Positions 8,309 through 16,637 of a stretch of 19,748 bases of DNA are shown here, in pieces. The notes beneath the pieces are model-generated. The model saw nothing but the letters and a program-made list of their open reading frames with translations, made no database searches and was not told the DNA's origin. The stretch is from Bacteroidales bacterium UBA4231 (GTDB taxonomy: Bacteria; Bacteroidota; Bacteroidia; Bacteroidales; UBA932): the NCBI GenBank assembly GCA_002396335.1, contig DGXN01000002.1, positions 1-19,748 on the forward strand, given 5' to 3'. Each line of letters opens with the position of its first letter. Positions within the stretch are counted from its first letter, which is position 1. The translations under genes were made by a program, and so were the position numbers.

Positions 8309-11300
8309 ATGAAAAAAGTATTCTCTATTATAGCTGCAGCCATGGCCCTTTTGCTGGGCCTCAGCTCCTGCATGAAGGAAGAGACAAGAATTGTCTTCGA
8401 TCCTTCGGCTTCTACGGCTCCTGTCATTGAATCCTACGAGGCAACCTCCGACGGCGACGTCCTGGTTACCTTTACTCCCGGTAAGATGAACATTAATGGG
8501 CCGATTACCTACCATATGTTGGCCATCACGTCCGTGAACGGCGAGAAGGTGAGCAAAAAACTCAACACCTCCATTTCCGGCAACGTGGCCAAAGTGACCG
8601 CCACGAATCTCTCCCGTGCCCTCGTCGAACTGAAATGCGAGGACGGATCCAAGGCCGATTTCACCCTGGTTGTCCGCGCTGCTCCCCTCAAGAGCCCGGA
8701 AGATGATCAGCCCGACTCCTTTATCGATTCCAAAGAAGAGGCAGAGGTTACAGACTATGCCGTAGTCCTGCCCAGCGGTGACCCGTATGCCCGTTATGTC
8801 GATCTCAGTGAATGGGGACTCGTGGGCAGCATCAATAACTGGGGTAACCCGGATGCCGAGGGCACTGTAACGCCGGATATCGAGATGTGGACAAATGGCT
8901 CCCTGCACGTTGCCAAGGGCGTTAAGCTCTCCAAGGGCGACGAAATCAAGTTCCGTAAGAACAGCAGCTGGGATCTGAACCTGGGCTACGGCGAAGATGT
9001 CACCGCTTACGAGCTGGGCGAGGAATTTGACCTGACCGAGGGCGGTGCCAACATCGTTGTTGCCGAAGACGGTGTCTATGACCTTATCTTGGATCCGGTT
9101 TCCAAGAAGGCAACCATCATTACCTCCCTGATGCCCGCTGAAGACCCGTATGCGGCTTATACCGAAGACAGCCCCTGGTCCCTGATCGGCTCCTTCAACG
9201 GCTGGGGCGGAGACGTAGCTATGGTAACCAACGGTACCCTCCACGTTGCAAAGAATATCCACTTCGATGCGGGAACCGAATTCAAGTTCCGCAAAGACGG
9301 AGACTGGGCGGAGAACTTCGGTTTTGCTGCCGGTGTCTCTGAATATACGCTGGATGAAGAATTTGCAGTGGAACAGGGCGGTCCCAACATCGTCATCGCC
9401 GAATCCGGGGACTACGATATCTTCCTGGATCCCGAAAACGCAACGGCCAGGATTATCCTCACCCAGGCCGTTGCCGTAGATCCGTATGCTGCTTATACTG
9501 AAGTGAGCACGTGGTCGGTGATCGGCTCCTTCAACGGCTGGGGCGGCGATGTAGAGATGGTAACCAACGGTACCCTCCATGTTGCCAAAGCCTTCGCCGC
9601 CAACAAGGGCTGCGAATTCAAATTCCGTAAGGACGCTGACTGGACGGTGAACTTCGGTTATGCGGCCGGCGTTTCTGAGTATACGCTGGATGAGGAATTT
9701 GCAGTAGAACAGAACGGCGGAAATATCATTATCCTGGAGGATGGCGTCTATGACCTCATCCTGGATCCCGACAATGCCACGGCCAAGATTATCAAGTCTA
9801 TCGCCCCCGAGGCTGGAGATACCCCGGCACCCGAACCCAAGCCGGAGGTCTGGTCCCTGATCGGCACCGTAGGCGGGGCAAATTGGGATAAGGATATTGA
9901 CCTTACCAACACCAACGGTGACATCTGGGAAATCAAGAATGTCGCCATAGGCAGCGGCGAAGTTTTCAAGATCCGCGCCGACCATGACTGGGCCAAGAGC
10001 TACGGCGGTCCCGAAGCGAACTTCGAGATGCCCAAAGCTGAAGGCGGTACTGAAGGTGTCTTCAAAGCGGAACTCGGAACTGCTTTCAATGCCGGCAGCG
10101 TCAATATCTATATTGCCGAAGCGGGTGCCTACAACATCATCTTCACCTATGGCGACGCTCCTACCATCCTTATCGAAGAGTACAAGGAGTTCCCGGATCA
10201 CCTGTATATGATTGGGGATCAGTTCGGAAGCTGGACCTGGACTTCCGATGACGTGGTGGAACTGACGCCGGTCATTCATAATCCCCCCTATTCCGATGCG
10301 GAAGCCCAGTGGTGGACCATCCGTTATTTCGAAGCCGGCAAGGGATTCAAGTTCTGCGCCAAGCGTGCCTGGGACGGAGACTTTACCGGTCTTGAAACCA
10401 ACGATGGCTATACTGTGGACAGCGGCAACTGCTTTGTGGCGGAAAGTGGATTCTATATGGTCCATATCGACTATAAGAACGGCAAACTTCACATCGAACC
10501 CGCCCGTGTTTTCCTGATTGGTGATACCATGGGAGGCGCATGGGATGAGAATTTGGAGGCCGGTGCTTTCTCGCTCAATACTGACGGCTCGAAAACGCTT
10601 GTCAAGGAACTGCCCGGCGCCGGTCAGCTTCGCATGTATGCGGCCTCTTCCATTGCCACCTCCCCTTGGTGGTCGCGTGAATTCACTATCCTCGACGGCA
10701 AGATCCAGCACCGTCTGTCGGGTGAGCTGGACTGGCCTACGGTGAGGAAAGCCCAGAAAGTGGTCCTGGACTTCAATGCCGGTACCGGTTCCGTCGAAGG
10801 TGAAGGCGAAGCCCCCCAGTATAAGACGGAGATTATGGTTGCGGGCAACTGCTTCGACCCTGCCTGGTCTGATTCGGCTTCTCCCAAGCTGCTTGGAAAG
10901 GGTGACGGGGAATTCAAAGGTGCCCTTGTTATGGACGGGACTCCTGAGTTCAAGTTCATCCATGACGGTTCCTGGATCGGCGGAACGGCCGGTGAGGCCG
11001 GCTCCTATACGCTGGGTGCCAATGACAACATGACCATTGCGGCCGGAACGTATTTCTGGACTGTCAACCTGGCCCAGAATACCGCATCGGCCACCCAGAT
11101 TACCAAAGTGGAACTGATGGGTTCCTTCGACAGCTGGGGAAGCGGCATCGAGCTCACCTTTGATTCGGCCAGCAAAATCTACACCGGAGAAGTAACCCTC
11201 AGTGACGGTGCGGAAATCAAGGTCCGCTTCAACGGTGACTGGGGCTACGCAATGGCCGGAACGCTGGACCGGCTCTCCGCAGTGGCCGATGGCAACATCG

Positions 11301-11374
11301 CTGTTGCAACCGGCGGCTCCTACAAGATTTCTCTTGATCTGAACAAGGGAACGCTCACCTTGACCAATAAGTAG
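8309..11374 (+). CDS. Giant SusE/SusF-like surface starch-binding lipoprotein with eight repeated modules
   Basis: Lipoprotein of 1021 residues; the lipobox LGLSSC gives Cys21, followed by MKEET. Residues about 27-125 resemble the SusE N-terminal Ig-like domain. After an acidic linker come eight modules that each open with a strand like WSLIGSFNGWGG: at about residues 158, 279, 391, 514, 631, 733, 842 and 933. Modules 1-3 start with DPYAxY and share EFKFRKD-type and YDLILDP-type strands, as in the starch-binding modules of SusE and SusF. Those proteins usually carry two or three such modules, so this one is roughly three times the normal size. Modules 2 and 3 are nearly identical in protein and DNA. 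A linker rich in Pro and Glu precedes module 4. It would tether starch at the cell surface for the adjacent amylase. Module-by-module sugar binding is not proven. Confidence 0.88.
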   Translation: MKKVFSIIAAAMALLLGLSSCMKEETRIVFDPSASTAPVIESYEATSDGDVLVTFTPGKMNINGPITYHMLAITSVNGEKVSKKLNTSISGNVAKVTATNLSRALVELKCEDGSKADFTLVVRAAPLKSPEDDQPDSFIDSKEEAEVTDYAVVLPSGDPYARYVDLSEWGLVGSINNWGNPDAEGTVTPDIEMWTNGSLHVAKGVKLSKGDEIKFRKNSSWDLNLGYGEDVTAYELGEEFDLTEGGANIVVAEDGVYDLILDPVSKKATIITSLMPAEDPYAAYTEDSPWSLIGSFNGWGGDVAMVTNGTLHVAKNIHFDAGTEFKFRKDGDWAENFGFAAGVSEYTLDEEFAVEQGGPNIVIAESGDYDIFLDPENATARIILTQAVAVDPYAAYTEVSTWSVIGSFNGWGGDVEMVTNGTLHVAKAFAANKGCEFKFRKDADWTVNFGYAAGVSEYTLDEEFAVEQNGGNIIILEDGVYDLILDPDNATAKIIKSIAPEAGDTPAPEPKPEVWSLIGTVGGANWDKDIDLTNTNGDIWEIKNVAIGSGEVFKIRADHDWAKSYGGPEANFEMPKAEGGTEGVFKAELGTAFNAGSVNIYIAEAGAYNIIFTYGDAPTILIEEYKEFPDHLYMIGDQFGSWTWTSDDVVELTPVIHNPPYSDAEAQWWTIRYFEAGKGFKFCAKRAWDGDFTGLETNDGYTVDSGNCFVAESGFYMVHIDYKNGKLHIEPARVFLIGDTMGGAWDENLEAGAFSLNTDGSKTLVKELPGAGQLRMYAASSIATSPWWSREFTILDGKIQHRLSGELDWPTVRKAQKVVLDFNAGTGSVEGEGEAPQYKTEIMVAGNCFDPAWSDSASPKLLGKGDGEFKGALVMDGTPEFKFIHDGSWIGGTAGEAGSYTLGANDNMTIAAGTYFWTVNLAQNTASATQITKVELMGSFDSWGSGIELTFDSASKIYTGEVTLSDGAEIKVRFNGDWGYAMAGTLDRLSAVADGNIAVATGGSYKISLDLNKGTLTLTNK
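9143..9814 (+). repeat. Two adjacent 336-bp coding repeats (modules 2 and 3)
   Basis: The stretch from 9143 to 9478 and that from 9479 to 9814 encode consecutive 112-residue modules and keep long DNA identities, for example GGCTCCTTCAACGGCTGGGG at about 9188 and 9526, ATGGTAACCAACGGTACCCT at about 9220 and 9558, and the codons for EYTLDEEFAVEQ in both. Identity at third codon positions points to a recent duplication or ongoing gene conversion, since the other modules have drifted much further. Confidence 0.8.
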
Positions 11375-11383
11375 TTCATTTTT

Positions 11384-11415
11384 CAGGCGGGCGCCCCTGA
11401 CCGGACGCCCGTCTG
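11384..11415 (+). other. Intercistronic hairpin between the SusE/F-like gene and susG
   Basis: CAGGCGGGCG at 11384-11393 pairs with CGCCCGTCTG at 11406-11415: a 10-bp GC-rich stem with one G-T wobble and a 12-base loop. No T run follows, so it is unlikely to be a full intrinsic terminator. It may slow polymerase or protect upstream RNA ends, tuning amylase expression relative to the binding proteins. Confidence 0.55.
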
Positions 11416-11431
11416 CCAATAGGATACGATT

Positions 11432-13732
11432 ATGAAAAAGTTTTTTTGGATACTGTTTGGCGCTTTGACGCTTTGGGGCTGCACATCGGATAAAAATCCT
11501 TCCGATGGCGGAAAAACGGTCGAATTCACAGTAAGCCCTGCTTCCCTGTCTTTCAAGGAGGCGGACAACTCCACCAAATTTGTCTCTGTTACGGCCGGCG
11601 GGGACTGGACGGTCACGGTGACGGGGGATTGGATCCATCCCGGAAAACTGAGCGGCACCGGGAACGGTTCCATCTCTGTGAAAGTTGACGCCAACGAGGA
11701 AGAAAACGCCCGCAGCGGAAAAGTGAACATCAACTGCTCCGGTGCCACAAAGAGTGTGGACGTGACGCAGGAGGGGAGCGGAAAAACCGCCCTGGTACCG
11801 GCCCCGGCCGCCTATGACCCCAACAACAAGCTGGCCTCCACCACTTACCAGCTGCTGGTCTACAGCTTTGCTGACAGCAATGGCGACGGCGTGGGTGACT
11901 TCAAGGGGATCCAGAACAAACTGGACTATCTGAATGACCTGGGCATCACGGCGCTGTGGCTCAGCCCCATCCATCCCTCGGATTCCTATCACGGATACGA
12001 TGTCAAGGATTATTTCACCGTGAACCCGGACTTCGGCACGGAACAGGATTTCAAAAACCTGGTGGAAGCGGCCCATGCCAAGGGGATCAAAATCTACATC
12101 GACTATGTGCTCAACCACTCCGGGAAGGGAAACGCCTGGTTCCAGGAAGCCTTGTCCGACCCCACAAGCAAATACCGTGACTACTACTTTATCAGCAGCA
12201 ATCCGTCTGCCGATTATGGAAAGTTCCCTATGCTCAGCGGAACATCCTACGCATCCGAAGAGTGGAAGGTGGGCAAGGCTTCCGGATCGCCGCATATCAG
12301 TATCTCCAAGACAACGGAGCCTGTGACCAGTGGAGATGCCGCCTGGAATCTTTGGCTGTGGCCGATCGGCTCGAACGGGCAGGCCATACAGTTTAAAGAC
12401 AACGGTGACGGCACCATGTACCTGGTGACGGAGATTAGTGGCAATTATGGAATCCTCCTTCGTTCCAAAGACAGCTGGGACGGCTCTAAATTTGGTGCAA
12501 AGACCTCTGGCGCAACACTTTCCGACGGCGGCTCACTGGATTTGGTGGCCGAAGGAAACGACATCTCTTTCACCGGGAACGGCCGTTACAGGATAGAGAT
12601 ATCCAACCTTTCGGTGGAGACGCTCTATTTCATGGGCTGCTTCAGCGACTGGATGCCGGACCTGAACTATGGCGCCGTTTCTTCCGTGGAGAGCAATGCC
12701 TGCTTCCAGGATTTGCTGGCATCGGCCCAAAAGTGGATCCAGTTGGGGATTGACGGTTTCCGCCTGGATGCCGTGAAGCACATCTGCGGGGGCATCAAGT
12801 CCTTCAGTCACACTAATAACCGCACGTTCCTGAAAGCCTGGTACGACAAGTGCAATGAAGCTTACAAGGCGGCTGGCCATTCGGACAATATCTTTATGGT
12901 GGCCGAAGAGTGGGATTCCCACGACGTGGAAAAGAACTATTACACCAGTCTCACTTCCTGTTTCGAATTTGCCTACTGGCCGGTACTGTACCGCGCGCTC
13001 ACCGGTGGAAACGCAACGTCCTATGTTTCCTCTGTCTCCGCTTTTGTCAAGGATCACAAAGAGAAGCGCGCCGATGCCCAGACTTCGCTCTTTATGACGA
13101 ATCATGATAAATCCAGCATCAAGTATAAGACCAATCCCCATAATACAAACGAACGGCTCGCTTTCTACCGTGCGGCGGATGATCTTGGCCGGGACCTTGC
13201 AAAAGAAAAGCAGGCCTGCGCCATGCTCTTGACCTCTCCCGGAAAACCGTTTATTTATCAGGGCGAAGAACTGGGCTATTGGAGAGTCGATGATAATGAT
13301 AAACTCGATGACGAGTACCTCCGTGCCCCCATCGTGTGGAATTCTTCGGCCAGCGACTGTGCCAAGGGATGGGCTAAAGGGAAAGTGGACAACAGCATGC
13401 TTACGGGCAGCATCTCCGTAGACAGCCAGAAGGCCGACAGTAACAGCCTCCTTGCCACCTACATGACCTGGAGCCGTCTTCGCAGCACCTATCCTGCCCT
13501 GGCCTCCGGCGAAATGACATCGGCCCCCGGCAACAGCGGTTCCATCGCCGCCTGGTACATGAGTGCCGATTCCCAGAAGCTTCTGGTCATTCACAACGTC
13601 GCCGCAACGGATGCAGAGGTTAATGTCTCCGACGCCATGTCTAAACCCATCGCCGTCCTGGGCACCGCCTTCACCAAAGAATCCAAACTCCTCCTGGGCC
13701 CCAACTCCTCCGTGGTCTTCCAGCTCCAGTAG
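11432..13732 (+). CDS. susG: SusG-like GH13 alpha-amylase lipoprotein with BACON domain and CBM58-like insertion
   Basis: Surface alpha-amylase of 766 residues that would cut starch into oligosaccharides for SusC/SusD. The signal peptide ends in LTLWGC (Cys17). Residues about 27-113 form a BACON-type domain ([24 protein letters not shown]), often a spacer in Bacteroidetes surface enzymes. The GH13 barrel starts near 125 with [20 protein letters not shown]. Conserved regions are all present: DYVLNH at 224, MPDLNYG at about 407, GFRLDAVKH with nucleophile D446, VAEEW with acid/base E492, and FMTNHD with transition-state stabiliser D559. About 110 residues (about 290-398) are inserted in domain B, where B. 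theta SusG carries CBM58. The C-terminal beta domain ends SSVVFQLQ. It lies 57 bp after the SusE/F-like gene, as last gene of the operon. It is longer than B. theta SusG, mostly because of the BACON domain. Confidence 0.93.
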   Translation: MKKFFWILFGALTLWGCTSDKNPSDGGKTVEFTVSPASLSFKEADNSTKFVSVTAGGDWTVTVTGDWIHPGKLSGTGNGSISVKVDANEEENARSGKVNINCSGATKSVDVTQEGSGKTALVPAPAAYDPNNKLASTTYQLLVYSFADSNGDGVGDFKGIQNKLDYLNDLGITALWLSPIHPSDSYHGYDVKDYFTVNPDFGTEQDFKNLVEAAHAKGIKIYIDYVLNHSGKGNAWFQEALSDPTSKYRDYYFISSNPSADYGKFPMLSGTSYASEEWKVGKASGSPHISISKTTEPVTSGDAAWNLWLWPIGSNGQAIQFKDNGDGTMYLVTEISGNYGILLRSKDSWDGSKFGAKTSGATLSDGGSLDLVAEGNDISFTGNGRYRIEISNLSVETLYFMGCFSDWMPDLNYGAVSSVESNACFQDLLASAQKWIQLGIDGFRLDAVKHICGGIKSFSHTNNRTFLKAWYDKCNEAYKAAGHSDNIFMVAEEWDSHDVEKNYYTSLTSCFEFAYWPVLYRALTGGNATSYVSSVSAFVKDHKEKRADAQTSLFMTNHDKSSIKYKTNPHNTNERLAFYRAADDLGRDLAKEKQACAMLLTSPGKPFIYQGEELGYWRVDDNDKLDDEYLRAPIVWNSSASDCAKGWAKGKVDNSMLTGSISVDSQKADSNSLLATYMTWSRLRSTYPALASGEMTSAPGNSGSIAAWYMSADSQKLLVIHNVAATDAEVNVSDAMSKPIAVLGTAFTKESKLLLGPNSSVVFQLQ

Positions 13733-13767
13733 CCCTGGCGCCTAAACGCCTGTCACTGAGCCATTTG

Positions 13768-13806
13768 CAGAAATCGCCTCCGGAAAAAAGCCGGAGGCGA
13801 TTTCTG
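13768..13806 (+). terminator. Terminator hairpin of the sus operon
   Basis: A perfect 16-bp stem: CAGAAATCGCCTCCGG at 13768-13783, loop AAAAAAG, and its exact complement at 13791-13806. It lies 35 bp after the amylase stop codon and before the toxin-antitoxin promoter. The right arm ends GATTTCTG, without a long T run, but stem strength and position make it the likely transcription end of the operon. Confidence 0.8.
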
Positions 13807-13840
13807 TAACCTGCTGAATATCAGCTATTTTGCTGCCACG

Positions 13841-13872
13841 CTTGCTTTTTCGTAAAACTATGATTACATTTG
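13841..13872 (+). promoter_or_regulatory. Promoter of the toxin-antitoxin pair
   Basis: TACATTTG at 13865-13872 matches the Bacteroidetes -7 consensus TAnnTTTG; CTTG at 13841-13844 lies 20 bp upstream as a near-consensus -33 element. Transcription would start near 13879, about 11 bp before the antitoxin ATG at 13890. Confidence 0.6.
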
Positions 13873-13889
13873 CAAAAATGATATCTGTT

Positions 13890-14168
13890 ATGGAAACGAT
13901 AGCAAGAGAACAGACCATCATCCGTTTCAGAAAAGAAGTGATGGAGAGGGCAAAGTACAAGGCAAAGCAGCAGGGTAAATCCCTGAATGCCTTTCTGGAA
14001 GAGATTGTGGGGGCCGCTGTCATGCCCCGGATTCCCAAACTGCCCGAAGATTTTCAAATTGATCCGGCCATCGAACGTTTCTCCGGCATCATGCCTGAGC
14101 CCACGAAAGAGCAGCTGGAAGCGGATGACAGATTGGCCTATATTCTTGGTAAAGGAATGCCGCGATGA
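13890..14168 (+). CDS. Ribbon-helix-helix-like antitoxin
   Basis: Small protein of 92 residues upstream of a PIN toxin. The N-terminal part, METIAREQTIIRFRKEVMER followed by AKYKAKQQGKSLNAFLEEIV, fits a beta strand and two helices of a ribbon-helix-helix DNA-binding domain (about 8-45). The remaining acidic, Pro-rich tail would wrap and block the toxin. I chose the ATG at 13890: earlier in-frame ATGs fall in or before the promoter. Its stop codon overlaps the toxin start as ATGA, so translation is coupled. By analogy with known systems it probably represses its own promoter. The DNA here is less GC-rich than the sus genes, in keeping with a mobile module. Confidence 0.8.
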   Translation: METIAREQTIIRFRKEVMERAKYKAKQQGKSLNAFLEEIVGAAVMPRIPKLPEDFQIDPAIERFSGIMPEPTKEQLEADDRLAYILGKGMPR

Positions 14169-14593
14169 AAGTTTTTATCGACACCAATATCCTGATGGAC
14201 TGGTATCAGGAGAACCGTCCGGGCAATCAGTTGGCGAAAACAATTCTTTCTGCCTCCGGGGAAGATACTTATCAAATTGTAATCAGTACCCAAAGCATTA
14301 TAGACATTGCCTATTCCTTAAGGAAGGTAGGGGTCAGTTATGATGTTTTCAGTCCAATGCTGCGGTATTTGCTCAGTTTTGCCCAGATTGTCGGTATTGA
14401 CAAACTGGACATGCTGTGGGCGCTGGAGCATTATTCCGGCGATTTTGAAGACGACACGCAATATGCGAGCGCCTACAATGCCGTTTGCGATTATATGATA
14501 ACGAGAGACAAAGATCTCTTGAGAAACAATGACGAACGCTGCCCGATGAAAGTGATTTCTCCGGAGGATTTCGTGTCGGCAATGATGGGGTAG
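14165..14593 (+). CDS. PIN-domain toxin, VapC-like ribonuclease
   Basis: PIN-domain protein of 142 residues, expected to cut RNA with a metal ion when released from its antitoxin. The N-terminus MKVFIDTNILMD carries catalytic D6 and the accompanying D12. Further acidic positions typical of the fold are D47 (IIDIAY), D93/D96 in DFEDDTQYASA and D115 in ITRDKDL. The gene overlaps the antitoxin by four bases (ATGA). Its stop codon is one base away from the convergent GH53 stop, with no terminator between. The length is normal, and nothing looks broken. The RNA target cannot be read from the sequence. Confidence 0.87.
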   Translation: MKVFIDTNILMDWYQENRPGNQLAKTILSASGEDTYQIVISTQSIIDIAYSLRKVGVSYDVFSPMLRYLLSFAQIVGIDKLDMLWALEHYSGDFEDDTQYASAYNAVCDYMITRDKDLLRNNDERCPMKVISPEDFVSAMMG

Positions 14594-14594
14594 C

Positions 14595-15740
14595 CTAGTC
14601 GGCAAAGACGTCCATGACGGAAGTGGGGGAGCCGTCCGCTTTGAAGGCTCCTAGTTTGTAAGCCCCCCAGGGACTGGACTGCGTTGTGCCTGTGTACTGA
14701 GTAAGCGCAGTTGTACTGTTGTAGATGGCGGGCTTCCAGCTGCCGTCCACTTCGGGTTCCCAGTAGAAGACGCCGGCGCAGTCGGAAATCTGCTGCACAT
14801 CCGTCATAAAGTTTTGGAACAGGCTCTTTGCCGTGGCTTCATCTTCCGTGGCCTTAAAACCGATTTCTGCCACCATTACGGGCACTTTGAGCTCTTTCGC
14901 CAGGGATGAGATGGTGTTCAGGGCCTGGGCGTTGGCCGTTTCGGCATTGCTCTGAAGCTGCGGATAGTGGGAGAGGGCGATCATGTCCATCTTTCCGCCC
15001 TGCGCCTTGAACTGGGTAAACCACCATTTCTTGTTGTTATAGTCAAAGGCGTTGTCCTGATGCGGCATTACGTAGGCATTGGGGAAAACAGCTTTTGCTG
15101 CATCATAACCGGCGTTGGACAGCTTCACATAGCTGGCAAACTCTTTGTTCTTGTTGCTGAATTGGAGGCTGCCGGAAGGGAACAGCATGCCGTCCCGCGT
15201 TTCATTTCCGATCTGGATCCAGGTGACGTCCACGCCGGCGTTTTTGAGTGCGGTCAGGACATCTGTGGTGTGGTCGGAGACGTGTTTGCACATTTTCTCC
15301 AGGTCGTCTTTGTCGGCCGTCCAGTCGGAGGGGATGACTTGCCGGCCCGGGTCGGCAAAGAAGTCGCTGTAGTGGAAGTCGATCATCAGTTTCATGCCAG
15401 CAGCTTTGACCTTTTTGGCCAGGTTCACGACGTCGTTTTTCCCGCTCCAGCCACTGTAGGGCTTTACCCAGACGCGAAGGCGGATGGCATTGACGCCGCA
15501 GTCCTTCAGCACATCCAGCAGGGCGGCCGATGTGCCGTCCTTTTTCTTGAACGTCCTGCCGTCGTGCTCCATTTCGGTGGCCCAGCTGATGTCCGCCCCC
15601 TTGGCGAAACCGACCGCTGACGGGGTGGGGTCAGGCTTGACGGGGTCGGTTGTGGGTTCGGGGGTGTCGGGGTCGGTTTTAGCGTTGCCGCTACACGCGG
15701 AGACGGCTGCAATAAGGGCAAGTATCCATAGTTTTTTCAT
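14595..15740 (-). CDS. GH53 endo-beta-1,4-galactanase lipoprotein
   Basis: Arabinogalactan endo-1,4-beta-galactosidase of 381 residues, which would cut the galactan side chains of pectin. The signal peptide ends in the lipobox VSAC (Cys16), followed by a Thr/Pro/Asp-rich linker (about 20-42) that spaces the enzyme from the membrane. The GH53 domain starts with GFAKGADISWATEME and contains AIRLRVWVKP, the acid/base motif WIQIGNET with E180, and the nucleophile in VMVAEIGF at E292. The more usual GH53 sequence around the nucleophile is ET-x-x-PW, so the context here is divergent, although FYWEPE follows near residue 323. The start codon lies 30 bp after the acyltransferase stop. Possibly co-transcribed with the upstream genes; its link to the starch operon is only proximity. 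Confidence 0.88.
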   Translation of the reverse strand: MKKLWILALIAAVSACSGNAKTDPDTPEPTTDPVKPDPTPSAVGFAKGADISWATEMEHDGRTFKKKDGTSAALLDVLKDCGVNAIRLRVWVKPYSGWSGKNDVVNLAKKVKAAGMKLMIDFHYSDFFADPGRQVIPSDWTADKDDLEKMCKHVSDHTTDVLTALKNAGVDVTWIQIGNETRDGMLFPSGSLQFSNKNKEFASYVKLSNAGYDAAKAVFPNAYVMPHQDNAFDYNNKKWWFTQFKAQGGKMDMIALSHYPQLQSNAETANAQALNTISSLAKELKVPVMVAEIGFKATEDEATAKSLFQNFMTDVQQISDCAGVFYWEPEVDGSWKPAIYNSTTALTQYTGTTQSSPWGAYKLGAFKADGSPTSVMDVFAD

Positions 15741-15770
15741 GCCCCTAATTTACAGATTTCCGCGTGGAAT

Positions 15771-16637
15771 TCAAAATCGGCCGTTCCAGCCGGCTATGTC
15801 CCAGGGTGTGAAGGCGTAGTCAAGGGGCTTGCCGTACACGCGCTCGTAGCAGGCTACCTTGGCCGAATAGTCGGCCCTGGCCATGCGGAAGCTGTTTTCC
15901 CGGGCCGACAAGGACGGATCCGGGAAGATGGGGTCCAGCACGTGCAGGATGAGTTTGATGTCCCGGAAGTCGGAGGTTTCGGCCGTCTCCCGGCTCAGCA
16001 GTTCAGTGAAGGTAGGCACGACGGGTACGCCGTACTCGGCGGCGAACAGGAAGGCGCCGCGCTTGCCGGGGCGTGGTTTGCGGTAGTTGAACCACATCTC
16101 CTGCTCGGGGTAGATGAGGATGAGCTGCCCGGCGTCCAGGCTTCGGCGCATCAGCGTCTTGAAGGGGCCGTTCATGTACGAGGGTTCGCCGATCAGGGGA
16201 ATGACGTCGATGTTGCGGAGCACAAAGCCGTTCATTCCCGGCATGACAAAGTTGGTACCCTGGCTGATGGCAGTGAGCCTACCCCGTCCGGCCTCCCGGG
16301 CCAGGGTCCGGTGCAGGCCGTTGTCAAACGGATTGAAATGATTGGCCGTCACAAAGGCCGGCCCGTCAAAGGAAAGCAGTTTCTCCACTCCCTTAATCTC
16401 GTTCACTCCGTCACTGTACTTCCGGATCCAGCCGTCCACGATGGCTCGTGCCACAGCCCGCCGCACTCGTTGCAGGGGACTGTCTATCTGTGCCGTGTAT
16501 TGCAGAATATTCTCCTTCAGGGCCGACGGATCCCATTCGGGGTCAAAAGGCTCAGTCTTGTCGTTAAACCGCCCTTCGGCGGCGGCGCGACGGATGTTTT
16601 CGATGGCATCCTCGCGCCCGGGAGTGACTAGGAGCAT
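15771..16637 (-). CDS. PlsC-like lysophospholipid/glycerolphosphate acyltransferase family protein
   Basis: Acyltransferase of 288 residues. The family block I motif H-x4-D is present in ANHFNPFDNG (His100, Asp105), and a later block resembles the PEG motif as IYPEQEMW (about 175-182), followed by KRGAFLFAAEYGVPVVP. These place it in the superfamily that moves acyl groups to lysophospholipids or other hydroxyl acceptors. There is no clear membrane helix, and about 90 residues precede the catalytic block, more than in typical PlsC. Its ATG lies inside the end of the GT8 gene (10-bp overlap), so the two are translationally coupled and probably act on the same glycolipid or envelope molecule. 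The exact acceptor is unknown. Confidence 0.82.
   Translation of the reverse strand: MLLVTPGREDAIENIRRAAAEGRFNDKTEPFDPEWDPSALKENILQYTAQIDSPLQRVRRAVARAIVDGWIRKYSDGVNEIKGVEKLLSFDGPAFVTANHFNPFDNGLHRTLAREAGRGRLTAISQGTNFVMPGMNGFVLRNIDVIPLIGEPSYMNGPFKTLMRRSLDAGQLILIYPEQEMWFNYRKPRPGKRGAFLFAAEYGVPVVPTFTELLSRETAETSDFRDIKLILHVLDPIFPDPSLSARENSFRMARADYSAKVACYERVYGKPLDYAFTPWDIAGWNGRF

Noticed and set aside
7136..12295. A 1719-codon open frame on the minus strand opposite susD, the SusE/F-like gene and susG
   Set aside because: All three sense genes share the same phase because their gaps are 12 and 57 bp, and this antisense frame is codon-aligned with them. It is closed only by sense codons TTA, CTA or TCA, which are rare in this GC-rich organism. 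The translation has no signal or domain features.
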